A stretch of 64,000 bases of DNA from Candidatus Krumholzibacteriia bacterium. Its GTDB lineage: Bacteria; Krumholzibacteriota; Krumholzibacteriia; JAJRXK01. Positions 30,988-40,383 of the stretch are shown here, piece after piece; within the stretch, counting starts at the first letter, position 1; the number at the start of each line of letters is the position of its first letter. Made by a program: the position numbers and the translations under genes. The notes below the pieces were generated by a model, which was not told where the DNA came from, searched no databases, and worked only from the letters and a program-made list of their open reading frames with translations. The stretch is from assembly GCA_035268685.1 (NCBI GenBank), contig DATFKK010000180.1, positions 1 through 64,000 on the forward strand. The letters are read 5' to 3'.

Positions 30988-31800
30988 ATGCGTGAACCCA
31001 TCGATCTGACCGTCACCCACGGAACCTGGGAGGGCTCCGAGATCCTCCACCCCGGCCCGGGCGTGCCCGAGCGTATCGAGGCCGAAGGGCGCTCGGTGTG
31101 TACACCGGTTCTCGGCGGGAACGGAACGGCCTCGGAGTACGTGCACCGACGCGCGGGAGAGATCGCGCTCGAGGGCCACATCGTGGTCATCCCCTCGTCC
31201 CGCGACGAGGAGGACGTGTCCATGCACTGGATGTCGGCCGTGTCGAAGACCGTGGTGTTCCGGGGACGGTTCCGCGACGGCGTGCTCGACGTCCGCGCCG
31301 ACGTCGACGGCCGCTTCCAGCGGATCGAGCAGGACTATTCCGAGCCGGACGTGATGAAGACCCGGACCTTCGTCGGGACCGACCCCAAGGACCTTCCCCT
31401 CGCCTTCGAGGCCACCTATCGTCGCCAGCCGGACCCGCGGATCGGCGCCTTCGTCTGGCACGACCTCACCGTGGACGACGCACCGGCCCTGCGCGACTTC
31501 TACGCCGCGGTGGTGGGGTGGAAGTCCGAGCCCGTGAGCATGGGCGACTACGACGACTTCGGCCTCGTCGCGGCGAGCGGTGAGCAGGTGGCCGGCGTGT
31601 GCCACGCGCGTGGCGAGAACGCGGAGGTGCCGCCCGTGTGGATGTCCTACGTGCGGGTGGCCGACCTCGAAGCCAGCCTGCGGCGAGCCGCCGAACTCGG
31701 GGGGCGCGTGGTCGTCACCACGCGGACGCATGGCAGGGATCGCTACGCCGTCGTCGCCGACCCGGTCGGGGCGGTCCTCACGTTGTACCAGCAGGACTGA
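30988..31800 (+). CDS. two-domain protein: DUF1579-like half and VOC/glyoxalase half
   Basis: About 270 residues. The first ~140 residues (opening THGTWEGSEIL, then SVCTPVLGGNGTASEYV, MHWMSAVSKTVVFRG) look like the DUF1579-type beta-barrel associated with small-ligand binding. The second half is a vicinal-oxygen-chelate module: GAFVWHDLTVDDAPALRDFY, VVGWKSEPVSMGDYDDFG, MSYVRVADLEASLRRA and a closing DPVGAVLTLYQ. VOC proteins bind a metal and act as dioxygenases, isomerases or antibiotic-binding proteins. It diverges from the kinase gene with about 120 bases between the starts. ATG with GGAAAGG ahead. Substrate unknown. Confidence 0.75.
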   Translation: MREPIDLTVTHGTWEGSEILHPGPGVPERIEAEGRSVCTPVLGGNGTASEYVHRRAGEIALEGHIVVIPSSRDEEDVSMHWMSAVSKTVVFRGRFRDGVLDVRADVDGRFQRIEQDYSEPDVMKTRTFVGTDPKDLPLAFEATYRRQPDPRIGAFVWHDLTVDDAPALRDFYAAVVGWKSEPVSMGDYDDFGLVAASGEQVAGVCHARGENAEVPPVWMSYVRVADLEASLRRAAELGGRVVVTTRTHGRDRYAVVADPVGAVLTLYQQD

Positions 31801-31858
31801 GTCTCGGCTCCCCGGCGTGGTGGGCCGTCCCCGGGATCCGCCCGCCGTGGTTCGACCT

Positions 31859-32326
31859 TCAGTCGCGATCGAGCGAGCGCAGCAGCCGGTCGAGGGCGTT
31901 GGCGAAGTCCTGTTTCGCCCGGGCGTCCAACGGCGGCGGTCCTCCCGTGGCGAGGCCGTCCTCGCGCAGTTCCTTCATCAGGTTCCGGACGGCCAGACGC
32001 TCGCCGATGCTCGCTTCGTCGTAGATCTCGCCGCGGGGGTCGAGCGCGATCCCGCCCCTCTTCACGACCGCGTCGGCCAGCGGGATGTCGGCGGTCACCA
32101 CGAGATCCCCGGAGCGCATGGACCGGACGATGTGCCCGTCGGCGACGTCGGCCCCCGGGTTCACCTGTTGCAGGCGCACGTAGCGCGACGACGGCACCCG
32201 CAGGCGCTTGTTGGCCACCAGCACCAACGGGTGGTGCGTCCGCTCGGCGGCCCGGAACAGGATGTCGCGGATCGCTCCGGGCAGGGCGTCGGCGTCGGCC
32301 CAGATCGTGAACTCACTCGCGGCCAC
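31859..32326 (-). CDS. YaiI/YqxD family (DUF188) protein
   Basis: About 155 residues, full length for the family. Typical motifs are IWADADALPGAIRDIL at the N-terminus, VANKRLRVP, GDLVVTADIPLADAVVKRG and DPRGEIYDEASIGERLAVRN. The family adopts a PIN/FLAP-nuclease-like fold with conserved aspartates; its biological role is not established. GTG start at 32326. The gene begins 14 bases inside the 3' end of the Bax-inhibitor gene upstream on the same strand, so the two are co-transcribed. It converges on the VOC fusion gene. Confidence 0.85.
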   Translation of the reverse strand: MAASEFTIWADADALPGAIRDILFRAAERTHHPLVLVANKRLRVPSSRYVRLQQVNPGADVADGHIVRSMRSGDLVVTADIPLADAVVKRGGIALDPRGEIYDEASIGERLAVRNLMKELREDGLATGGPPPLDARAKQDFANALDRLLRSLDRD

Positions 32327-33086
32327 GGAGCTTCGCCAACAGCCGGAGCATCTCGAGGTACAACCAGATCAACGTGACCATGAGCCCGAAGGCGCCGTAC
32401 CACTCCAGGAACTTCGGGGCACCGCGCTCGGCCCCGGTCTCGATGAAGTCGAAGTCGAGCACGAGATTCAGCGCGGCGATCACCACGACGAACAGGCTGA
32501 AGCCGATCCCGATGATCCCGCTCTCGTGGATGAAGGGGATCGAGGTGCCGAAGAAGCCGAGCACGAAGGACACCATGTAGATCACGAAGATGCCGCCCGT
32601 GGCGGCGGCGACGCCGAGCTTGAAGTTCTCGGTGGCCCGGATCAAGCCCGAACGGTAGGCGAGCAGCAGGCAGAGTGCGGTTCCGAACGTGAGCCCGACG
32701 GCCTGGATCACGATGCCGGGGAACTGTGCTTCGAAGATCGCCGAGATCCCACCCAGTGCCAGCCCCTGGAAGAGAGCGTAGGCCGGCGCGGTGTACATGG
32801 CCCAGTGCTTCTTGAACACCGTGGCCAGTGCGGTCACCAGTCCGCCGATGATCCCGCCGATCATCCAGGGCTGCACCTGCGGCAGGGTGCGCGCGATCGA
32901 TTCCTGGGAGGAGGCGTCGAACTTCGACCACGTGAAGTTCGCCGTGAGCAGCACCAGTGCCAGCAGGAGGAAGGACTTGTTGACCGTTCCGGAGATCGTC
33001 ATCCGTTCGTCGGCCGCGGACGCGGGCACGTCGAAGGTGCGATCGCCGAGGACGGGATTGCCGGAACGGAGAGCGGTGCTGGCCAC
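32313..33086 (-). CDS. Bax inhibitor-1/YccA-family membrane protein
   Basis: About 257 residues with seven hydrophobic helices. After a cytosolic N-terminal arm come TVNKSFLLLALVLLTANF, a helix pair with GGIIGGLVTALATVF, AYALFQGLALGGISAIFE and a late LVLDFDFIETGAERGAPKFL before the last helix LMVTLIWLYLEMLRLLA. The aspartate-containing segment corresponds to the pH-sensing di-aspartyl region of BI-1 proteins such as BsYetJ, which leak calcium or protons. GTG at 33086 has AGGAGG eight bases upstream; the much longer open frame to 33989 is antisense to tyrA. It overlaps the YaiI-type gene by 14 bases. Confidence 0.8.
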   Translation of the reverse strand: MASTALRSGNPVLGDRTFDVPASAADERMTISGTVNKSFLLLALVLLTANFTWSKFDASSQESIARTLPQVQPWMIGGIIGGLVTALATVFKKHWAMYTAPAYALFQGLALGGISAIFEAQFPGIVIQAVGLTFGTALCLLLAYRSGLIRATENFKLGVAAATGGIFVIYMVSFVLGFFGTSIPFIHESGIIGIGFSLFVVVIAALNLVLDFDFIETGAERGAPKFLEWYGAFGLMVTLIWLYLEMLRLLAKLRGRE

Positions 33087-33221
33087 GGTCGGGACCTCCT
33101 GGACTCGATTCGGGGGAAGAGATCCGAAGATAGTGCAAGTACGGCGGGGCTGCCGTTGCCCTTGCCGCCGTCCGCCTTCCGGTGCAGCTTGGCCCCACCC
33201 CCCGGAGGAGACCTCGGAGTC

Positions 33222-34352
33222 GTGAGCGACGAACTCGATCGCCTGCGGGCGGAGATCGATCGTGTCGACGGTGGCCTGATCGAGATCCTGGCCGACAGGG
33301 CCAGGCTGACCGAACGGGTCGGCGAGACCAAGCGAGAACTCGGCCTGCCCCTCTATGTCCCCGAGCGCGAGGCCGCTCTCTTCGGCGAGCGTCGCCGACG
33401 TGCCCGTGAACGGGGGTTGGATCCCGATCTGGTGGAGGACCTCCTCCGGCGCATGATCCGGGATTCGTACTCCGCGCAGGAGAACCGATTCCCGGCCACC
33501 GGTGACCCGGAGCGGCCGGTGGTGGTGGTGGGGGGTGCCGGTGCCCTGGGCCGCTGCCTCGGGGGTCTCTTCCGCCGTTCCGGCTACACCGTCCGTGACC
33601 TCGAGAAGGGAGACTGGTCCCGGGCGTCGGAAGTCTGTGACGGTGCGCAGCTCGTCCTGGTGAGTGTCCCCATCGATCGGACGGTCGGAGTCGTCGGCGA
33701 TCTCCCGCCGCTGCCGGGCGACTGCGTGCTGGCCGACGTGACGAGCGTCAAGAGCGAGCCCCTGCGCGCGATGCTGGACGCGCATGCCGGACCGGTGGTC
33801 GGCCTCCACCCCATGTTCGGTCCCGACGTGCGGAGTCTCGCGAAGCAGGTGGTGGTGGTCTGCGAGGGCCGGTCTTCCGATCGGTGCCGCTGGTTGCTCG
33901 ACCAGTTCGTGCTCTGGGGGGCGGCCCTGCGCGAGGAGACGCCGGCGGGTCACGACCGGGCGATGGCCACGGTGCAGGCCATGCGGCACTTCACGACGCT
34001 CGTCTACGGGGCCTTCCTCGAGGAGATCGACGCCGACCTCGACGAACTCCTGCGGCTGAGCTCACCCATCTACCGCCTGGAACTCGGAATGGTCGGGCGA
34101 CTCTTCGCCCAGAACCCCGAGTTGTACACCGACATCATGCTCTCGTCGGCCGAGCTCCCCGAGCTGGCCGCGACCTACCGGCAGGTCTTCGACGAGGTGA
34201 GCGCCGATCTCGAGGACGAGCGTCGGGAGAGGGTGATCGAACGCTTCGAGGGGGTGCAGCGTCATTTCGGGGAGCGGGCCGAGCGCCTCTTCCACGAGTG
34301 CGGTGACCTGCTGCGCAAGGCCCACGACGCGAGGGATCCCTCCACCGGATGA
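33222..34352 (+). CDS. tyrA: bifunctional chorismate mutase/prephenate dehydrogenase (T-protein)
   Basis: About 376 residues. Residues 1-90 form an AroQ-type chorismate mutase (LDRLRAEIDRVDGGLIEIL, RLTERVGETKRELGLPLYV, AQENRF). Then comes an NAD(P)-binding prephenate dehydrogenase (VVVVGGAGALGRCLGGLF, LADVTSVKSEPL, GLHPMFGPDVRSLAKQVV, HDRAMATVQAMRHF). It converts chorismate to prephenate and then to 4-hydroxyphenylpyruvate in tyrosine synthesis. The order and motifs match enteric TyrA. GTG start at 33222; a GGAGGAG lies 11 bases upstream and a nearer GGAG three bases upstream. It diverges from the Bax-inhibitor gene and converges on sdhB. No other aromatic gene is nearby. Confidence 0.9.
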   Translation: MSDELDRLRAEIDRVDGGLIEILADRARLTERVGETKRELGLPLYVPEREAALFGERRRRARERGLDPDLVEDLLRRMIRDSYSAQENRFPATGDPERPVVVVGGAGALGRCLGGLFRRSGYTVRDLEKGDWSRASEVCDGAQLVLVSVPIDRTVGVVGDLPPLPGDCVLADVTSVKSEPLRAMLDAHAGPVVGLHPMFGPDVRSLAKQVVVVCEGRSSDRCRWLLDQFVLWGAALREETPAGHDRAMATVQAMRHFTTLVYGAFLEEIDADLDELLRLSSPIYRLELGMVGRLFAQNPELYTDIMLSSAELPELAATYRQVFDEVSADLEDERRERVIERFEGVQRHFGERAERLFHECGDLLRKAHDARDPSTG

Positions 34353-34357
34353 ACGAA

Positions 34358-34383
34358 GGGCCCGGTGCGGACGCACCGGGCCC
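34358..34383. terminator. 12-bp perfect hairpin between tyrA and sdhB
   Basis: GGGCCCGGTGCG at 34358-34369 and CGCACCGGGCCC at 34372-34383 pair completely around a two-base centre, six bases after the tyrA stop and 27 bases before the sdhB stop on the other strand. Likely a two-way transcription end, though no T-run is present on either side. Confidence 0.65.
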
Positions 34384-34410
34384 CGATCTCGCTCGGAACC
34401 GGGGGGTCGA

Positions 34411-35165
34411 TCAGTGTTCGATCGGCTGCCTGGTGACGCCCCGGGCGAGGTCTCGGTTCATCAGGGCGATGAAGTCCACGCTGATGCCCTTCGGGCAGGC
34501 GGCTTCGCACTCGCCGTGGTTCGTGCAGTGGCCGAAACCTTCGTCGTCCATCTGCGTGACCATTTCCTGGCCGCGCTGAAGACGTTCGGGTTGGCCCTGG
34601 GGCAGCATCCCCAGGTGTGCGACCTTGGCCGCGGTGAACAGGCTGGCCGACGCGTTGGGGCAGGCCGCCACGCAGGCTCCACAGCCGATGCAGGTGGCGG
34701 CGTCGAAGGCGCGGTCGGCCACCGGCTTCTGGATCGGGATCGCGTTGGCGTCGACGACGCCACCGGTGTTCACCGACACGTAGCCCCCGGCCTCGATGAT
34801 GCGATCGAAGGACGAGCGGTCGACCATGAGGTCCCGGACCACGGGGAACGCCGATGCCCGCCACGGCTCGATCCAGAGTTCGTCGCCGTCGGAGAACGAG
34901 CGCATGTGGAGTTGGCACGTGGTCGTCATCTTCTTCGGCCCGTGCGGCGATCCGTTGATCACCATGCCACAGGTTCCGCAGATTCCCTCGCGGCAGTCGT
35001 GGTCGAAGGTGACCGGTTCCTCGCCCCGCTCCTGCAGGTCCTCGTTGAGGACGTCGAGCATCTCGAGGAAGGACATGTCGGGCGAGACGTCGTCGAGCTG
35101 GTAGTCGTGGAACTTCCCGGGTGCTCCGGGGCCGTCCTGACGCCAGATGTGCAACTTCAGCTTCA

Positions 35166-35166
<1 letters not shown>
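34411..35166 (-). CDS. sdhB: succinate dehydrogenase/fumarate reductase iron-sulfur subunit
   Basis: About 251 residues. The plant-type [2Fe-2S] domain shows [16 protein letters not shown], followed by [14 protein letters not shown] and [16 protein letters not shown], the ligands of the [4Fe-4S] and [3Fe-4S] clusters. It transfers electrons from the flavoprotein to the membrane quinone site. The ATG at 35166 shares one base with the TGA of sdhA (TGATG), so translation is coupled. It is last in the sdhCAB operon, and a strong hairpin follows its stop. Confidence 0.9.
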
Positions 35167-37069
<1,903 letters not shown>

Positions 37070-37079
<10 letters not shown>

Positions 37080-37858
37080 GCCTCGACCTCCTGGGACTTG
37101 TTCGCGAGCTCGGCGGACTCGGACGCAGGCGCCTCGACGGTCTGCGGATCACCGGTCTCGGTGCGCTCGACGGCTCCGGTCAGCACGGCCACCGGGAACG
37201 AGATGTTCGCGACGGCGATCACCACGGCCAGGCCCACGGCCAGGCGCTTGCGCCAGTGGTTGTAGCGCGGGTGGTTGGCGCCGAGGGTCTGCAGCATGCT
37301 CCACACGCCGTGGTAGAGGTGCATGCCCAGGGCGACCATGGCGATCGCGTAGAAGGCGGCCACCCACCAGACCCCGAAGCCCTGGGTGACGTTCATGTGC
37401 ACCTCGCCGTACTGGAAGTCCATCCCGGGCGAGATGGTCCCGGTGGTGAAGTGCAGGATGTGGAAGACGATGAACACGGCGAGGAGGATCCCGCCCCAGA
37501 TCATCGTGCGCGAGGCGATGGTCGACTCCTGGTAGGCCGACTTCGCGTAGCCCTGGGGCCGGGCGCGATTGCTCAGCGACTTGAGGCTGATGGCCGACCA
37601 GATGTGGAGGATCACCGCCAGCAGGAGGATCCCCCGGACCAGCCACAGGAACTGGTACTCGCCGAAGAACGGCTCGCCGAAGGAGCGGAGCGCGTGGCCG
37701 TAGTGGTCCAGCGCGTAGTCTCCGTGGTGGGGCTCCATGTAGAGCTTGAGGTTGCCGATCATGTGTCCCAGCACGAAGCCGACCAGCAGGATTCCCGTGA
37801 CGGCCATCACGATCTTCTTGCCAATGGTGGTGCTGTAGAGCGTCAGAACGCGGCGCAT
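37070..37858 (-). CDS. sdhC: succinate dehydrogenase cytochrome b558 subunit
   Basis: About 262 residues with five hydrophobic helices, as in single-subunit di-heme cytochrome b anchors of type B complexes, so no separate sdhD is needed or present. Heme-ligand candidates are the His residues in [31 protein letters not shown] and [11 protein letters not shown]. The last ~25 residues are polar and acidic ([17 protein letters not shown]). ATG 37858 is chosen over upstream in-frame starts because GGGAG precedes it and the protein then begins at the conserved [15 protein letters not shown]. First gene of sdhCAB. Confidence 0.9.
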
Positions 37859-38182
37859 GTTCACTCCCGCTCGAGACGTAGGGGTCCGTTCGATGCTCCG
37901 GGGGCTGCTCCGGGGGGCTGCCCGGGGGACGGAGGGGGCCGGACGGGTCCGTCCGCGCACCGAGCCGTCCAACTATCTAATGAAGTTGCACGGACTTGCC
38001 CTCTCCGGGAGCGGCCGACCGCGCAGCGTTCCACCGAACTTCCATGATGTCAACAACTTGTGTCGTCACCTGCCGCCGGTACGCCGAGGGGGCCGGGGCG
38101 TGACAGAGCCGTCGGCGCGTGGTTTGCTCGCCACGACGAACGGTCGACCCGTCCGCACCACTCCAGCCGGGATCTCCGTCCC
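37859..38182. other. 324-base divergent intergenic region, sdhC / NlpC gene
   Basis: No gene is seen here. The only A+T-rich patch (AACTATCTAATGAAGTTG, 37971-37988) is flanked by CAACT/AGTTG arms and is the best guess for promoter elements serving one or both divergent genes. A short perfect repeat GGACGG/CCGTCC lies at 37941-37954. The rest is G-rich (GGGGGCTGCTCCGGGGGGCT-type runs) without recognisable riboswitch structure. Confidence 0.4.
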
Positions 38183-38692
38183 ATGACTCGGATCCGTCCC
38201 GCGTTCCTGCTGGCCCTCGCCGTCCTCGCGGCCTGCGCGTCACCGCCGCGCGGGACCGTCGCGCCGGCTCCGCAGCCCGATCCCGTGTCCGCCACGGGGA
38301 GCGCGCCCCGCGACGTTCCAGAGTTCGGCCGGGTGGTGGTCGAGAGTGCCCGGACATTCCTGGGCGCACCCTACCGTTACGGCGGCGACGACACGGGCGG
38401 GATCGACTGCTCGGGCCTGGTCGTCCGCTCCTTCGGAGCCGCCGGGGTCTCCATGCCCCGCACCGCCGCCGCGCAGGCCGCGGCCGGCTACCACGTCGGT
38501 CGCCCCGACCTGCGAGCCGGCGACCTCGTGCTCTTCGCCGGATCCGGAGGGAGCGTCGGGCACGTCGGGATCTGGATCGGCGGCGGCCGATTCATCCACG
38601 CCAGTTCGAGCCGCGGCGTCGTCGTCGAACAGCTGGCCACGCGCTGGTTCGCCGACCGGTTCGTCGGCGGCCGACGCGTTCTGCGGCGCTGA
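38183..38692 (+). CDS. NlpC/P60-family lipoprotein (cell-wall endopeptidase)
   Basis: About 169 residues. A lipoprotein signal with lipobox LAAC (FLLALAVLAACAS) anchors it to a membrane. The NlpC/P60 domain has its catalytic Cys in GGIDCSGLVVRSFG, His in GSVGHVGIWIG and a third polar residue in FIHASSSRGVV. Such enzymes cut gamma-D-Glu-meso-DAP links in peptidoglycan stem peptides (Spr/MepS type). ATG 38183 is chosen since it begins the signal; the longer open frame from 38060 is not needed. No strong ribosome site is visible. It is followed after 175 bases by the pilin operon on the same strand. Confidence 0.85.
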   Translation: MTRIRPAFLLALAVLAACASPPRGTVAPAPQPDPVSATGSAPRDVPEFGRVVVESARTFLGAPYRYGGDDTGGIDCSGLVVRSFGAAGVSMPRTAAAQAAAGYHVGRPDLRAGDLVLFAGSGGSVGHVGIWIGGGRFIHASSSRGVVVEQLATRWFADRFVGGRRVLRR

Positions 38693-38867
38693 CTCGCGAG
38701 ACGCTGCGTCCCCGAGGCCCGATTCGCGCTTCGCGAGACCGGACCCGGGACCGATCGGACGTCTGCGGTGTCCGACCGTTCCCCGTGCTTCCCGAGGGCG
38801 GCGTCGAAGCCGATGGGCACGGCCTCTGCTGTTCCGGGGTGAGTCTCGCCCCGGGAGGACCCGACCC

Positions 38868-39260
38868 ATGGAAGCCATGTTCCGCCGCCTGCGCAGTCTG
38901 GTGATCGACGACCGGACCGGCTTCAGCGTCGTGGAAATGCTGATCGTCTTCACGATCGTGGGGATCGCGATGATCCCGATGGCAGCGATCCAGTTCTCGT
39001 CGCGTCGCGAAGTGGCGCAGGCCGACCGGATGTCGCGGGCGACCGAACTCGCGGTTTCGCAGCTCGAGTTGATCAAGCTCGATGGCTTCGCCGCCGCCGT
39101 GCCGGAGACACTGGTGGTCGACGACTACACGGTGGTCACGACCGCCGTTCCGGACAGTACCAACCCCTTCCTGCGCGAAGTCGCCGTGCGGGTGGAGTGG
39201 CCGGCTCCCGGCGGGACACGCGACGTGACCATGGCCGCCATGCAGTCGGCCATGCGTTGA
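38868..39260 (+). CDS. type IV minor prepilin, PilV-like
   Basis: About 130 residues. A short basic leader ends in the class III signal TGFSVVEMLIVFTIV, with Gly before the cut, Phe+1 and Glu+5, followed by a hydrophobic helix. The C-terminal part is a small beta domain. Prepilin peptidase would cleave after Gly, and the product would join the pilus-tip complex. ATG 38868 has GGAGG nine bases ahead; ATG 38877 is an alternative. It is the first gene of a plus-strand series with two more pilins and PilY1, spaced 12-22 bases apart. Confidence 0.8.
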   Translation: MEAMFRRLRSLVIDDRTGFSVVEMLIVFTIVGIAMIPMAAIQFSSRREVAQADRMSRATELAVSQLELIKLDGFAAAVPETLVVDDYTVVTTAVPDSTNPFLREVAVRVEWPAPGGTRDVTMAAMQSAMR

Positions 39261-39272
39261 GAGGAGTCGAGG

Positions 39273-39866
39273 ATGAAGGCCGAGCGCCCACGTGCCGATG
39301 CCGGGTTCACCCTGACCGAGCTCCTGGTCGGTTTGACGCTGTCCTCGGTCGCCGCCGCGATCGTCTTCAACGTGTTCTTCTCCACCCAGAACAGCTTCTA
39401 CGACACGCGCCAGGCGGTCGACAGCCAGGCCGAGGCCCGGGTGGCTCTCGGCCTGATGACCCAGGACATCCGGGGAGCCGGAGCCAGCCCGGCGGAGCTG
39501 CCGTTCGAGCGCATCGCGGTGGCCGAGTCGGACACGATCCGTGTGCTCTCCGATCTGGACGGCAACGGGATGATCGACGTCGGGGCGGAGCCGCCGGAGG
39601 ACGTCACCTGGTACTGGAACCGCGACGACGAGGAGCTCGTGCGTCGGACCGCGACCGGCGAGTTCCCCATTGCACGCGACATCACCTTCTTCGGGATGAA
39701 CTATCTCGACGCCAACGGCGACGAACTCGACACCTTTCCCCTCGATCGTGATGATCGATCGGCGGTTCGTGCCGTGCAGCTGTTCGTGAACGTGCGCATC
39801 GACGACGGCGTCGAGCGCGATCGCTTCGTGACCATCCTACTCCGCAACGACGATCCCGGAGTCTGA
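39273..39866 (+). CDS. type IV minor prepilin, PilW-like
   Basis: About 197 residues. The leader KAERPRADAG is followed by FTLTELLVGLTLSSVAAAI, a canonical prepilin motif with Phe+1 and Glu+5. The arrangement VDSQAEARVALGLMTQDIRGAGASP just after the helix is typical of PilW-family minor pilins. The C-terminal domain carries acidic turns such as SDLDGNGMIDVG, which could bind calcium. ATG with GAGGAGTCGAGG ahead. It follows the PilV-like gene by 12 bases and precedes the PilX-like gene by 22. Confidence 0.85.
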   Translation: MKAERPRADAGFTLTELLVGLTLSSVAAAIVFNVFFSTQNSFYDTRQAVDSQAEARVALGLMTQDIRGAGASPAELPFERIAVAESDTIRVLSDLDGNGMIDVGAEPPEDVTWYWNRDDEELVRRTATGEFPIARDITFFGMNYLDANGDELDTFPLDRDDRSAVRAVQLFVNVRIDDGVERDRFVTILLRNDDPGV

Positions 39867-39888
39867 CCCCCGTGGAGGAGAGCGCCCG

Positions 39889-40374
39889 ATGACCACGCGA
39901 ATGCACCGCGAGGACCGAGGGTTCAGCCTCGTCGCCACGATGCTCGCGCTGAGCCTGCTGGCCCTGTTCGGCATGATCGCAGCGAGCATCGCCGTGAACG
40001 AGCGACGGACGACCTTCAACGACCTCGTCCACAACAACTCTCTCATGGCCGCGGACTCGGGGACGGAGGCGGCCTCGGCCTGGCTCCTGACCCTCGACCG
40101 CTCGCCGAAGGATCTCGGCGCGGGAGACTACGTGGTCAGGGCGGAGAACGCCGGCGGCTTCGTGAACCACTCGGGCCAGTCCTTCGGATTCACCGTGCAG
40201 CACATGGAGGATCCGGTGAATCCCGGTCGACGGTGGGTCCGGCCCCGTCCCGGATACAGTGTCGGCGGTTACCAGGATCACATCTACCAGGTGGACGCCG
40301 ACGGCGAAGCCGGGGTCGAGGGTCGTGGTTCGGTGAGCGTCATCGCCCATCGTCTGTTCCGGTCCAGTTACTAG
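39889..40374 (+). CDS. type IV minor pilin, PilX-like
   Basis: About 161 residues. The N-terminus has a basic leader and RGFSLVATMLALSLLALFG, prepilin-like but with Ala where Glu+5 is usual, as in many PilX proteins. NERRTTFNDL and MAADSGTEAASAWL follow the helix, matching the PilX pattern where A.SG.EAA.AWL is a hallmark. It likely completes the V-W-X tip complex with PilY1. ATG with GGAGGAGAG upstream. The stop is nine bases ahead of the PilY1 start. Confidence 0.8.
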   Translation: MTTRMHREDRGFSLVATMLALSLLALFGMIAASIAVNERRTTFNDLVHNNSLMAADSGTEAASAWLLTLDRSPKDLGAGDYVVRAENAGGFVNHSGQSFGFTVQHMEDPVNPGRRWVRPRPGYSVGGYQDHIYQVDADGEAGVEGRGSVSVIAHRLFRSSY

Positions 40375-40383
40375 GAGGTGCCC

